A stretch of DNA of 41,132 nucleotides. It comes from Acholeplasmataceae bacterium. GTDB taxonomy: Bacteria > Bacillota_I > Bacilli_A > ML615J-28 > CAG-698. The stretch spans positions 1-41,132 of the forward strand of contig JAAYBG010000081.1 in NCBI GenBank assembly GCA_012718985.1. Reading direction: 5' to 3'. The translations under genes were made by a program, and so were the position numbers. Shown here piece by piece: positions 32,532 through 41,075 of the stretch; the stretch's first letter is position 1; each line of letters starts with the position of its first letter. Under the pieces are notes generated by a model, which was not told the DNA's origin, searched no databases, and saw only the letters and a program-made list of their open reading frames with translations.

Positions 32532-33327
32532 GATAAACTATCATTTGTGGGAAAGGTATTTTAATACCATTCGCATCAAATATTTCCTTCGTATATTTTC
32601 TAACTGCTCGCTCGACATCATAATGCCTTTCTGGTTCTGTTTTTATTATAATTCTAATAATCATTGCACTTTCTGTAAAACTTGTCACTCCAAGGACATT
32701 AGGACCTTCAATTACTTGAGGGAATAATTCCTTTATTACAACTAATTTTTCCTCAAGTAGAGCGATTACTTTATCGATATTTTCATAATAACTAATCCCC
32801 ACTTCAACAACTCCTACCGAAGGATTTTTAGAAAAGTTGGTAATGTCTTTTATGTCTCCGTTAGTAAATATTTTAACTTCATTTTTCCAGTTAATTAATT
32901 TAGTGGATTTCAAGCCAATATCTAATACTCTACCTTTAAATCCTTTTATCTCAACAATATCATCAATATCATAATGATTTTCAAAAATTATGCTGAAGCC
33001 ACTCAATAAATCCTTAATTAAATCTTGTGCACCGAGACCTATCACAATTCCAATAATGCCTGCTCCTGCTAGAATAGGCCCTACTTGAACACCCCAAAAG
33101 CTTAATATTATGATAATTGCTAGTATCAATATCACATAGCGAAGAATACTTTGAATCATCTTTGCTAGCGTTATTGCTTTCTTCTTTTTGTTTCTTTGTT
33201 TTTTTATAATCCTATTTCCTACAACGGAAATGATAACAAATAAAACAAAGGTTATTCCCACGATTATTGCTGTCGCAATAATTGTTTTCATTGACGCATT
33301 AATAAAGTTTACTATTTTTTCCCACAT
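32512..33327 (-). CDS. Small-conductance mechanosensitive channel (MscS family)
   Basis: The 271-residue protein has three N-terminal membrane helices (about 15-110). The pore helix region is GPILAGAGIIGIVIGLGAQD, then LIKDLLSGFSIIFENHYDID. The beta domain follows (DIVEIKGFKGRVLDIGLKST, FTNGDIKDITNFS). It is a standard MscS core of YkuT/YhdY size and would release solutes on hypo-osmotic shock. Its ATG lies one base after the parA stop, and it occupies the place where parB usually follows parA. It ends in UGA, further evidence for the standard code. Confidence 0.93.
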   Translation of the reverse strand: MWEKIVNFINASMKTIIATAIIVGITFVLFVIISVVGNRIIKKQRNKKKKAITLAKMIQSILRYVILILAIIIILSFWGVQVGPILAGAGIIGIVIGLGAQDLIKDLLSGFSIIFENHYDIDDIVEIKGFKGRVLDIGLKSTKLINWKNEVKIFTNGDIKDITNFSKNPSVGVVEVGISYYENIDKVIALLEEKLVVIKELFPQVIEGPNVLGVTSFTESAMIIRIIIKTEPERHYDVERAVRKYTKEIFDANGIKIPFPQMIVYHDDNKN

Positions 33328-33328
33328 A

Positions 33329-34108
33329 CTAGTTCGCCTCGTTATTATTGATAATTTCTTTTGCTAGTTCGCGATATTCTTTGCTGCCACGAGAATTATA
33401 CGCAAAATCGATAACTGTTTTTCCATGCATAGGTGCTTCTTGTAAATGACTTGAACGATTAATAATCGTATTGAATGTTTTTGTTGGGAAAAGCGATTTT
33501 ACTTTATCCATTATTTTATAACCAAAAACATTACGATTATCTAGTTTTGTTAACAGAACCCCTTCAATAGTTAATGATTTGTTTATTTTATTTTTGGCTT
33601 TTTGCACCTGATTGATTTTATTAACCATTTGCGTTAAAGCATCATAAGCGAAAAATTCACATTCCACAGGAATAATTACTGAATCACTGACAAATAAAGC
33701 ATTATCAATAATAACTCCTAATGAAGGTGGACAATCAAGCAAAATATAATCGTAACTGTTTTTAATTGGCTCTACCTTTTTCATAAGATTTTGCTCTTTA
33801 TCTTCACATCCATATAAGGTTTCTTCAATACTTGCTAGTTTATTTGAGGAAGGAACAATATCAAAATAGGAATCTTTCGTATTACAGATTGCTTCCCTAA
33901 TATCGATATCACGAGTTAATAATTCAAAAGAACTAATTGCAACATTTTCCCGTGAAAAGCCTATTCCAATTGTTGCGTTTGCTTGTTCATCTAAATCAAT
34001 TAACAATGTCCTTTTTTGCTCGCGAGCAAGTGCTGCACCGAGATTAATTGCCGTTGTAGTCTTACCTACTCCACCTTTTTGGTTAGCAATAGCGATAATT
34101 ATTCCCAT
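33329..34108 (-). CDS. parA: ParA/Soj-family chromosome-partitioning ATPase
   Basis: The 259-residue protein shows the deviant Walker A IANQKGGVGKTTTAINLGAA, Walker A' TLLIDLDEQANATIGIG and Walker B YDYILLDCPPSLGVIIDNAL, with PVECEFFAYDALTQM further on. It is Soj-like and, in the family, works with ParB bound at parS to segregate chromosomes. It lies 15 bases after rsmG as in Bacillota. ParB (Spo0J), normally the next gene, is absent; mscS follows instead. Shine-Dalgarno GAGGAGCAATTAAT. No parS-like sequence was noticed in the window. Confidence 0.93.
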   Translation of the reverse strand: MGIIIAIANQKGGVGKTTTAINLGAALAREQKRTLLIDLDEQANATIGIGFSRENVAISSFELLTRDIDIREAICNTKDSYFDIVPSSNKLASIEETLYGCEDKEQNLMKKVEPIKNSYDYILLDCPPSLGVIIDNALFVSDSVIIPVECEFFAYDALTQMVNKINQVQKAKNKINKSLTIEGVLLTKLDNRNVFGYKIMDKVKSLFPTKTFNTIINRSSHLQEAPMHGKTVIDFAYNSRGSKEYRELAKEIINNNEAN

Positions 34109-34123
34109 ATTAATTGCTCCTCA

Positions 34124-34810
34124 CTATAGTGTTTTCTTTTTAATATCAGCATATTTCCGTGGGTATTTTATATTTGTTGCCTTACTCTTGGTAAATTCCA
34201 GTAGAGCTCGTGAACCCATATCGGCTGGCAATTCATACTCATATACTGATTTTAAATCTGCTTCTAACGTTGTTAAGCATCTCTCTGCTGTTTTTATTTC
34301 AGCCGCATATGATTGTCCTTTATAGGCAATAAAACTTCCTCCTACCCTGATAAAAGGAATGGATAATTCTAAAATGATGGGCAAATTAGCAACAGCTCGC
34401 GCTGTGACAATATCAAACCCTTCGCGATAATTTTTAATTACATTTTCAGCACGATCATTAATAATCGTCACTTCTGTTAGTTTAAGTATATCACATAATC
34501 GTTCTAAAAATCGAATTCTTTTCGTTGTTGGCTCAATAATGGTTACTTGAAGCGTTGGTTCTAATATTTTTAAAGGGATACTTGGAAATCCGGCACCGCT
34601 TCCTATGTCACAAATACTTTTGTTTTTTAAATCAATTCCCGCATTTATCATGGATAAGGAATCATAAAAATGCTTTACATATACTTCTTCCTCTTCGATA
34701 ATTGATGTTAAGTTAATCTTCTTGTTTTCCGCGATTAAAAATTGAAAATATTGTTTGAATTGTAGTTTTTGTTTATCATTAAGATTAAATTTATCGAGAT
34801 AATTATTCAC
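34124..34810 (-). CDS. rsmG: 16S rRNA (guanine527-N7)-methyltransferase RsmG
   Basis: About 228 residues of the GidB/RsmG family. SAM motif I is CDIGSGAGFPSIPLKI, and TIIEPTTKRIRFLERLCDIL, FDIVTARAVANLPIILEL and FIAYKGQSYAAEI follow, all characteristic. It methylates G527 of 16S rRNA. I chose the GTG at 34810 because GGAGGGATATC precedes it at good spacing; the longer frame from TTG at 34831 would lack a ribosome site. The gene overlaps mnmG by 8 bases, the usual gidA-gidB arrangement. Confidence 0.95.
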   Translation of the reverse strand: MNNYLDKFNLNDKQKLQFKQYFQFLIAENKKINLTSIIEEEEVYVKHFYDSLSMINAGIDLKNKSICDIGSGAGFPSIPLKILEPTLQVTIIEPTTKRIRFLERLCDILKLTEVTIINDRAENVIKNYREGFDIVTARAVANLPIILELSIPFIRVGGSFIAYKGQSYAAEIKTAERCLTTLEADLKSVYEYELPADMGSRALLEFTKSKATNIKYPRKYADIKKKTL

Positions 34811-36668
34811 GATATCCCTCCAAGTAAACAAGTAATATAGTTATATCGCTCGGATTAACTCCACTGATTCGTGATGCTTGGGCGATGGTTGCGGGGCGAA
34901 TTTTTTCTAACTTTTCTTTTGCTTCTATTGCAAGATTTGTTATTTTATTATAATCTATTCCCTCAGGGATTTTTCTTGTTTCCATCGCCGCCATTTTCTT
35001 GGCTTCTTTATATTCTTTCTTAATATATCCTTCATATTTAACTTCAATTGTCACTTGTTCTTTCACATCAAACGAATAAGGAATTTTATTTTTTATAACA
35101 AATTCAATATCATCAAAATTGATTTCTGGCCGGCGTAAAAACTCTTTCCCCGTTATTTTCTCATTGATTATCGCTTTTCCATTAGCTAACAAGTAATCGT
35201 TAACTTCGTTTTTTGGATATACCATTATTTCTTCCAACAATCCTTTTAATTCTTCAATTTTTTGGCGCTGCAATAAAAATTTTTGATATCTTTCTTCGCT
35301 GATTAAACCGATTTCATATCCTCGTTTTATCAAGCGCTCTTCGGCGTTATCATGACGTAATAATAGTCTGAATTCTGCTCTTGAGGTTAAAAGACGATAA
35401 GGGTCTTCCACTCCCTTTGTAATAATATCGTCGATTAAAACACCGATATAAGCTTCATCTCTTCTTAGAATAAGTGGCTCTTTTCCTGCCAGTTTTAAAC
35501 TTGCATTAATTCCAGCTATTAATCCTTGACAGGCTGCCTCTTCATAACCGCTGGTTCCATTTACTTGACCAGCAAAAAATAAATTTTTGATTGATTTCGA
35601 TTCTAAAGTTGCTTTTAATTGTAACGGATCTATTGCATCATATTCAATCGCATAGGCATATTTCGCTATTTCTGCTTTTTCTAATCCAGGAACTGTATGA
35701 ACCATTTCAATTTGTAGTTCATGAGGAAGGCTTGTTGATAATCCTTGAACATAAATTTCATCAATTTCTAGACTTTCTGGTTCAAGAAAAACCTGATGCT
35801 TTTTCTTATCTGAAAAAAGAACAACCTTAGCTTCAATCGATGGACAATATCGTGGACCTACACCCTTTATTATTCCGCTGTACATACTCGAAGATGTTAA
35901 ATTATCGTTAATAATTTTATGAGTTTCTTCTGTTGTATAGGTTAAATAACATTTTTCTTGTTTTTCAATCGGTCTAATTTCTTCAAAATTTGTCGTTTCG
36001 CTAAAACGTAATGGTCTATTATCACCAGGTTGTTCCACTGTTTTAGAAAAATCAATCGTGTTCTTTTTGATACGTGGCGGTGTCCCTGTTTTAAGTCGAA
36101 TTAATTTTAACCCTGCTTCCTTCAAACTTTCTGATAATTTGGATGTTGTTCTTTGATTATCCGGACCGCTTTGCCAGAATTTATGACCAACTAGAATTCG
36201 AGAATCAAGATAAGTACCACTAGCAATGATTACAATTTTGGCCTTAATCTGTTCTTTGTTTTCTAATTCTACTCCTGTTACTTCATTGCCAGCAAGGAGT
36301 AGCCTCTCAACATAAATTTCTCTTACTTCTAGATTTTCTTGTTGTTCAATAACCGCTTGCATGTATTTTGGATATTGAATCTTATCTGATTGAGCTCTTA
36401 ATGCTCTTACGGCCGGTCCTTTGGATACATTCAACATTTTTATTTGCAACAAAGTCTTATCTGTCGCTTTTGCCATTTCGCCACCTAAAGCGTCTATTTC
36501 TCTTACGATAATTCCCTTTGCAGGTCCACCAATAGAAGGATTACATGGCATACTGGCAATCATTTTTTTATTGCCTACTAGCAATAATGTTTTATTTTTT
36601 AATCTGGCGCTAGCTAATGCTGCTTCAACTCCAGCATGACCTCCACCTACTACTATAATATCATACAT
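34803..36668 (-). CDS. mnmG: tRNA uridine-5-carboxymethylaminomethyl modification enzyme MnmG (GidA)
   Basis: The 621-residue FAD protein starts MYDIIVVGGGHAGVEAALAS and has MPCNPSIGGPAKGIIVREID, LKTGTPPRIKK, GPRYCPSIEAKVV, LQGLST-type QGLSTSLPHELQ and FFAGQVNGTSGYEEAACQG. The C-terminal part carries EFRLLLRHDNAEERL and ISGVNPSDITILLVYL, the MnmE-binding region. With MnmE it builds cmnm5U at the wobble position of tRNAs. MnmE is not adjacent. I favour ATG 36668, which follows GGTGA and lies just downstream of the predicted transcription start, rather than ATG 36686. Confidence 0.96.
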   Translation of the reverse strand: MYDIIVVGGGHAGVEAALASARLKNKTLLLVGNKKMIASMPCNPSIGGPAKGIIVREIDALGGEMAKATDKTLLQIKMLNVSKGPAVRALRAQSDKIQYPKYMQAVIEQQENLEVREIYVERLLLAGNEVTGVELENKEQIKAKIVIIASGTYLDSRILVGHKFWQSGPDNQRTTSKLSESLKEAGLKLIRLKTGTPPRIKKNTIDFSKTVEQPGDNRPLRFSETTNFEEIRPIEKQEKCYLTYTTEETHKIINDNLTSSSMYSGIIKGVGPRYCPSIEAKVVLFSDKKKHQVFLEPESLEIDEIYVQGLSTSLPHELQIEMVHTVPGLEKAEIAKYAYAIEYDAIDPLQLKATLESKSIKNLFFAGQVNGTSGYEEAACQGLIAGINASLKLAGKEPLILRRDEAYIGVLIDDIITKGVEDPYRLLTSRAEFRLLLRHDNAEERLIKRGYEIGLISEERYQKFLLQRQKIEELKGLLEEIMVYPKNEVNDYLLANGKAIINEKITGKEFLRRPEINFDDIEFVIKNKIPYSFDVKEQVTIEVKYEGYIKKEYKEAKKMAAMETRKIPEGIDYNKITNLAIEAKEKLEKIRPATIAQASRISGVNPSDITILLVYLEGYRE

Positions 36669-36684
36669 ATTTTTCACCGTCATC

Positions 36685-36713
36685 ATTTTATCACTTTATT
36701 AAACGAATTACAA
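36685..36713 (-). promoter_or_regulatory. Promoter of the mnmG-rsmG-parA-mscS-DUF951 operon
   Basis: TAAAAT at 36690-36685 and TTGTAA at 36713-36708 with a 17-base spacer, just downstream of the Ig-lipoprotein terminator. Its position favours the mnmG start at 36668. Confidence 0.55.
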
Positions 36714-36727
36714 CAACACTACTGATT

Positions 36728-36757
36728 TAAAAACACCAGTTTTTTAGCTGGTGTCTT
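36728..36757 (-). terminator. Terminator after the Ig-like lipoprotein gene
   Basis: ACACCAG pairs with CTGGTGT around an eight-base loop, followed by TTTTT on the minus strand. Confidence 0.88.
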
Positions 36758-36764
36758 CATTTCT

Positions 36765-38111
36765 TTATTCGATAGCATTAACCGTAATCGTTATGCTTTT
36801 CTTTAATTCTGGATTGACTTTAGAGGTAACTGTTATTGTTGCTGTTCCAGGGTTCTTTGTATTTAAAAAGTATTTTCCGCCCCTTTCAGTTACTGTTGCT
36901 ACATTTTCATCGCTGCTGGTGATTTCAAATTCTTGAAGAGCATGTTCTGGTTTGATTTCGATTGTCAGAGCAATGTTGCTTTGCTTTTCATCAAAAACAG
37001 TTTCTCCATCAGTAGTTTTAAATTCTATATCTGTTGGTGCAGGAATTGGTTTAATAACAATTGTTAGTTTCTTTTCCACTTTTCCGTCAGCAGTTTTAAT
37101 TGTAACTTCTAATGTCCCCTCTGCAAGAAAAGTAATGGTATCTTTCTCTAATTTTGCTAATAGTTCGTTATTAAAAGAAACTTCTACTTCTTGATTAGCG
37201 TTAGCAGGTTCTACTGTTGCCTCGATTTTGAAAGTATCACCAACATAAATCTCGGTAGTTACTTCTTTCACTGTTAATCCTGTAGATTCAGCCCAAGTTA
37301 CAGTAATATCAACCGTATCGCTTACTAAACCATCTGCGCTTGTTGCTGTAATAGTTGCATTCCCAACAGCAACAGCAGTTAAATTACCATCTTTATCCAC
37401 ACTAACTGTTTTCGCGTCACTTGTAGTCCATGTATAATTAGGATTTGCCAACGCTGGCGAAATAGTTGCTTTTACTTTCGCTGTTTCAGAAAGGACCATT
37501 GTTTCTTTTCCGCTGGTGAATTCAATCTCTATTTTGTTTGCATCATGATACTTAACTTCAACAGTTTTAATGGCTACAATTGTTCTATCATATTGAGAAG
37601 TAGCAGAAATAGTCGTAGTTCCTGCTTTATTTCCTGTTAATTTTCCATTGGCATCAATAGTTGCTACTTTAGTATCTGATGATTTCCAAATAACATTGTT
37701 TTCAAGATGACTTGGTGTTACCTCTGTAGTGAAGGTAACGCTTTCGCCAATTAATATTGAATTCACTCCGTTAATTTTTAAAGAAGAAAGCGATTCTTTT
37801 CCTACAGTAATATTAACAACAGCTCTGGTCAATGGTTCACTCTTTACATAAGCCGTTAATTTAGTTGTTCCTACGGACAAAGCGGTAAGTATATTCTCCT
37901 GATAAGATATAATCGACGAATTACCAACTACATAAACAATTTCTTCCTTTGGACTTACACTTCCTAAAATTACTTTTATTTCTCTCGTCTCACCGACAAT
38001 TAGATCTACCTCATGTGCTTCAAAACGGAAAACGTCCTTCGTTTTAGTGTTGGCACATCCAGTTAAGAACACAACTAAAAAGAGCAATAGTAAAAACGCT
38101 TTTTTCTTCAT
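36765..38111 (-). CDS. Lipoprotein with five Ig-like (BIG2) repeats
   Basis: The 448-residue protein has a lipoprotein signal (FLVVFLTGCANT). The rest is about five tandem bacterial Ig-like domains of roughly 83 residues: about 29-103, 104-186, 187-270, 271-354 and 355-446. Repeats 2, 3 and 5 show the BIG2 core clearly, as in WKSSDTKVATIDANGKLTGN, then KAGTTTISATS, and WTTSDAKTVSVDKDGNLTAV. No enzyme motif is present. Such surface proteins often act in adhesion or cell-surface structure; no partner is indicated by the neighbours. The mRNA leader has a hairpin between Shine-Dalgarno and start. Confidence 0.88.
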   Translation of the reverse strand: MKKKAFLLLLFLVVFLTGCANTKTKDVFRFEAHEVDLIVGETREIKVILGSVSPKEEIVYVVGNSSIISYQENILTALSVGTTKLTAYVKSEPLTRAVVNITVGKESLSSLKINGVNSILIGESVTFTTEVTPSHLENNVIWKSSDTKVATIDANGKLTGNKAGTTTISATSQYDRTIVAIKTVEVKYHDANKIEIEFTSGKETMVLSETAKVKATISPALANPNYTWTTSDAKTVSVDKDGNLTAVAVGNATITATSADGLVSDTVDITVTWAESTGLTVKEVTTEIYVGDTFKIEATVEPANANQEVEVSFNNELLAKLEKDTITFLAEGTLEVTIKTADGKVEKKLTIVIKPIPAPTDIEFKTTDGETVFDEKQSNIALTIEIKPEHALQEFEITSSDENVATVTERGGKYFLNTKNPGTATITVTSKVNPELKKSITITVNAIE

Positions 38112-38149
38112 AAATATTTTAACTCAACGTTTATTTGAGTTTCTCCTTT
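38112..38149 (-). promoter_or_regulatory. Shine-Dalgarno separated from the start codon by a hairpin
   Basis: For the Ig-like lipoprotein the only good ribosome site, AAAGGAG (38149-38143), is 31 bases before the ATG (38111). Between them AACTCAA (38141-38135 on the minus strand, read 5'-3') can pair with TTGAGTT (38127-38121). The hairpin would shorten the effective distance, so folding could tune translation. Confidence 0.5.
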
Positions 38150-38184
38150 CAAAATAATTGTTTTTTTTGTCATTATCATTTGCT

Positions 38185-38213
38185 ATTATAACATATAAAT
38201 ATTTAATTGTTAA
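38185..38213 (-). promoter_or_regulatory. Promoter of the Ig-like lipoprotein gene
   Basis: TATAAT at 38190-38185 and TTAACA at 38213-38208 with a 17-base spacer. It is divergent from the ridA promoter, whose TATAAT lies near 38264 on the plus strand. Confidence 0.75.
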
Positions 38214-38297
38214 GAATAAGTTGTTTTTTTTGCAAATTTTGTGCAACTATTTGTTATATTATGGTATAATGTTTAAAGCATTTATTAGGAGGTTCCT

Positions 38298-38669
38298 ATG
38301 GATTTTATTAAAACAACAAAAGCACCGGCGGCTATCGGACCTTATTCACAAGCAATTAAGGTTGACAATTTTATTTTTGGATCAGGACAATTACCGATTG
38401 ACCCACAAACAGGATTAATGAAAGTGGGAATTGTTGAGCAAACAAAACAAATATTATCAAACATAACCGCTATTCTTGAAGCAAGCAAAGCTCATAAGAA
38501 TGACGTTGTAAAAACAACAATTTTCCTATCAGACATCAATAATTTTTCTGTAGTGAATGAAATCTATGCTGAGTATTTTGGTGAACACCGACCAGCAAGA
38601 TCGACAATTGAAGTTTCAAGATTACCGAAAGACTCATTAATTGAAATCGAGTTTATTGCGAAAATCTAA
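38298..38669 (+). CDS. ridA: RidA family reactive-intermediate deaminase
   Basis: The 123-residue protein is a typical RidA/YjgF/UK114 member: [45 protein letters not shown], then [20 protein letters not shown] with the substrate-binding Arg, and [14 protein letters not shown] at the end. RidA hydrolyses reactive enamine/imine intermediates made by PLP enzymes such as threonine dehydratase. AGGAGGTTCCT precedes the ATG, and a TATAAT about 30 bases further upstream suggests a promoter. It is probably co-transcribed with the thioredoxin-like lipoprotein gene 14 bases downstream. Confidence 0.95.
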   Translation: MDFIKTTKAPAAIGPYSQAIKVDNFIFGSGQLPIDPQTGLMKVGIVEQTKQILSNITAILEASKAHKNDVVKTTIFLSDINNFSVVNEIYAEYFGEHRPARSTIEVSRLPKDSLIEIEFIAKI

Positions 38670-38683
38670 TTCGAGGGAAACAA

Positions 38684-39982
38684 ATGAAAAAATATATCCT
38701 TATAATATTACTGCTTATTGCCGTCATCAGTATTGGTTGCAACAACAAAGAAATTAACTATCTATTCGATAAAGATAACCCTACAGAAATTGTTTTGCAA
38801 CCAAAGAAAAAAGTTAGTTTCATGAATATCACGGGCAATGATTTTTATAAAGAATGGTCTGATCTATCTCTTTATCAAAAAGAAAAGGAAGTCATCCTTC
38901 CACCTGACCTATTTATGAATTTATCTCCTGGTGATTATGTATTAAAATTAGCTTATAGTGAAAATGGATTTTATTCCTACAAAATTTCTATTGTTGGTTA
39001 TAATAAAACATTTAATTATATAACGAAAGAACAAATTTTCACACAAGAGGATGATTTCTTTTATGTTTTACTTACGAGAGAAGGTTGCACTGGTTGTGAG
39101 ACCTTAAAACCAATCTCATATAAATATAATGATTTTATTCTTTCTTATGATTCCCTTTACAAACATAATTTTTATGTTGTTGAAGGGGGCATTTCCTCAA
39201 CAGGAGAAAATGAGGACTTAACAGGTATAGATAACTACGAAGATTTAATTAAACAAACAAAAATGTACACTCCAACCTTGTTGATTGTTGAAAACAATGT
39301 AATTACCTCTTACTACGTAGGGACCACTCCTATTACCGAAGTATTCGATCAAGAAATGGAAAGAATAAAAAACATTGACGTAATTAATTTTGTTGTTGAA
39401 AATCCAAAGGCTTTTTCTATAACTATTGATTTTGTTCCTACTAACTTCTCCCTTGTTGGTCTTAATATAAATAAAACCTTCCGTGCTGGTTCTCATTATA
39501 TTGAAGGTTCTAATAATTTTACATTTAGCGCTGATTTCTTCAGTATCTATTTACCAGGTCGCTATTCTCTAACAATTTTTAATGATTTGGGCGACTCTAA
39601 ACTAGTAGATGTTAAAATTTCTAGTTCGCTTAATTATCTATTATGGGATGATATTTTTAATGTTACCGATTCTGAATATTTTGTCTTCTTTTTAAAAGCT
39701 GGTTGTCCAGGATGTAACTCTGTCAAACCTCTTTTAATTCAATACGATCGATTTACTAAACTTCATCCTTCCTCTCCACCATTATATGCGGTTCATCGTA
39801 GCATGAACGACAACTTTAATAAAAAATCAGAAGAAAACGCAATTGGTGTTTCAAGTTCTGATGAACTTTCACTACTAGCCGTTCCGCGGGTATTACATAT
39901 CAAAAATGGAGTTGTAGTAGCTCTTTATAGCAATCTTACAACAACTTCAATTACAACATTATTTGAAGATTTAATGAAATAA
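38684..39982 (+). CDS. Lipoprotein with two thioredoxin-like CxxC domains
   Basis: The 432-residue protein starts with a lipoprotein signal (VISIGCNN). Two repeats follow, each with an Ig-like beta segment and a thioredoxin-like half. The first has FFYVLLTREGCTGCETLKP near residue 130; the second has YFVFFLKAGCPGCNSVKP near residue 340. Later proline-containing strands (MYTPTLLIVENNVITSYYVG and LAVPRVLHIKNGVVVALYSN) match the cis-Pro strand of thioredoxins. It likely acts outside the membrane in disulfide exchange, with two active sites on one chain. I know no named family for it. The gene that faces it across the terminator encodes a single-domain paralogue. Confidence 0.82.
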   Translation: MKKYILIILLLIAVISIGCNNKEINYLFDKDNPTEIVLQPKKKVSFMNITGNDFYKEWSDLSLYQKEKEVILPPDLFMNLSPGDYVLKLAYSENGFYSYKISIVGYNKTFNYITKEQIFTQEDDFFYVLLTREGCTGCETLKPISYKYNDFILSYDSLYKHNFYVVEGGISSTGENEDLTGIDNYEDLIKQTKMYTPTLLIVENNVITSYYVGTTPITEVFDQEMERIKNIDVINFVVENPKAFSITIDFVPTNFSLVGLNINKTFRAGSHYIEGSNNFTFSADFFSIYLPGRYSLTIFNDLGDSKLVDVKISSSLNYLLWDDIFNVTDSEYFVFFLKAGCPGCNSVKPLLIQYDRFTKLHPSSPPLYAVHRSMNDNFNKKSEENAIGVSSSDELSLLAVPRVLHIKNGVVVALYSNLTTTSITTLFEDLMK

Positions 39983-40012
39983 AAAAATCAAGACTAATCA
40001 TCTTGATTTTTT
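39983..40012. terminator. Bidirectional terminator between the two thioredoxin-like lipoprotein genes
   Basis: AAAATCAAGA pairs with TCTTGATTTT around a seven-base loop, with A and T runs on both sides, between convergent genes. Confidence 0.9.
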
Positions 40013-40493
40013 AATTGAATTGCCTTTCTAAAGCTGTAATAATTGCTTCTTTTCCTTGGGCAACATATTTAGCTGTTTTCACACCATTCTTGTCTTTATA
40101 AATAGAAATCATAGATGGTGTTGTTCCTATTTTTAGTTCCTCCCAATTTTTAACCCCATCAACATAAAAATTCCCATCGGTTCCTTGTCCTTCAGTACCA
40201 GCATATTTTACATATAGTTGTTTGTTCTTAGGATTGCTTAGGTTAACTCCAAAAATGTGACGCTTACTATCATCCCCCTTTACAAGATTGTAGTAATTGA
40301 TGATATATGGTTTTGTTTCTTCACAACCTGTACAACCATCAACATAAAAGAAAACAAAATATTTTTCTTCTTTCTGATCAAATATATCTTGTTGAGTTAA
40401 ATTCTTAATTGTTGGCATATCCGTTTCATAGCCGCAACTACTCAATGTAAATAAACTGATTATTACTATGATAAATAGTATTATTTTTTTCAT
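40011..40493 (-). CDS. Lipoprotein with one thioredoxin-like CxxC domain
   Basis: The 160-residue protein has a lipoprotein signal (ISLFTLSSCGYE). One thioredoxin-like domain follows, with YFVFFYVDGCTGCEETKPYI near residue 48 and a cis-Pro strand IGTTPSMISIYKDKNGVKTA near residue 130. The active site GCTGC and the preceding strand are very close to those of the two domains in the plus-strand lipoprotein, so the three domains are paralogous. It probably works in extracytoplasmic thiol-disulfide exchange. It starts directly after the zinc-ribbon membrane protein gene and has AAGGAGAAATTTAA as its ribosome site. Confidence 0.82.
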   Translation of the reverse strand: MKKIILFIIVIISLFTLSSCGYETDMPTIKNLTQQDIFDQKEEKYFVFFYVDGCTGCEETKPYIINYYNLVKGDDSKRHIFGVNLSNPKNKQLYVKYAGTEGQGTDGNFYVDGVKNWEELKIGTTPSMISIYKDKNGVKTAKYVAQGKEAIITALERQFN

Positions 40494-41075
40494 TTAAATT
40501 TCTCCTTGTTCATCCTTATTTCTTAGAGAGTTAAAATCTTTTATGATTTCATTATATTTTTCTTTTGTGATATGGACATATCTTGTTTGTTTTCTGACGA
40601 TAGCAATATAGCACTTTTGCTTTTTTATTGCCCACAAGTAAAAAACGCCTATGAAAAATACAAAACACAAAATTCCTAAGAAATAAAGAAAATATTCCAC
40701 ATTTTCCTTTGATCCATCAATGATAATATTAACTTTATCTAGACCGATTATTGGTATTACAATATTAACACAAGCAATAACAAAAAATAAAACAGAAGGT
40801 AAAATTAACCCTAAAAAAGTGTTTTTCCGACAATTTCTTAGAAAAATACTATAGAGATAGTCATATGATATTTTTTCGCTTCTATGTTTTGCGATAATCT
40901 GTTCTTTTCCTTTTATCAGATGAGGCGTTAAAAATAGATACCACTTTCTTAGGGAATATCGTTGCCCTTTGTAGTTTATCTTGTTTTTTTCAAAAATGGC
41001 TAGGATACTATTCCCGCAGTGAGGACAAACTTTTGTTTCTTTTATTTCTTGATTACACACCAAACACTTTGTCAA
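40494..41075 (-). CDS. Zinc-ribbon membrane protein of unknown function
   Basis: The 193-residue protein begins CLVCNQEIKETKVCPHCGNS, a four-cysteine zinc ribbon of the type found on many small membrane proteins. Residues 25-75 are basic and soluble. Two membrane helices follow: FLGLILPSVLFFVIACVNIV and FLYFLGILCFVFFIGVFYLW. A charged C-terminal tail of about 40 residues ends the protein. I do not recognise a specific function. The start is TTG at 41075, preceded by GAGGGTGAGAAC. It lies directly upstream of a thioredoxin-like lipoprotein gene and probably shares its transcript. A TATACT upstream (near 41090) is a possible -10. Confidence 0.7.
   Translation of the reverse strand: MTKCLVCNQEIKETKVCPHCGNSILAIFEKNKINYKGQRYSLRKWYLFLTPHLIKGKEQIIAKHRSEKISYDYLYSIFLRNCRKNTFLGLILPSVLFFVIACVNIVIPIIGLDKVNIIIDGSKENVEYFLYFLGILCFVFFIGVFYLWAIKKQKCYIAIVRKQTRYVHITKEKYNEIIKDFNSLRNKDEQGEI

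Noticed and set aside
33329-36668. parS site (TGTTNCACGTGAAACA) near parA
   Set aside because: No sequence close to the consensus was seen on reading this block; a computed scan would settle it.
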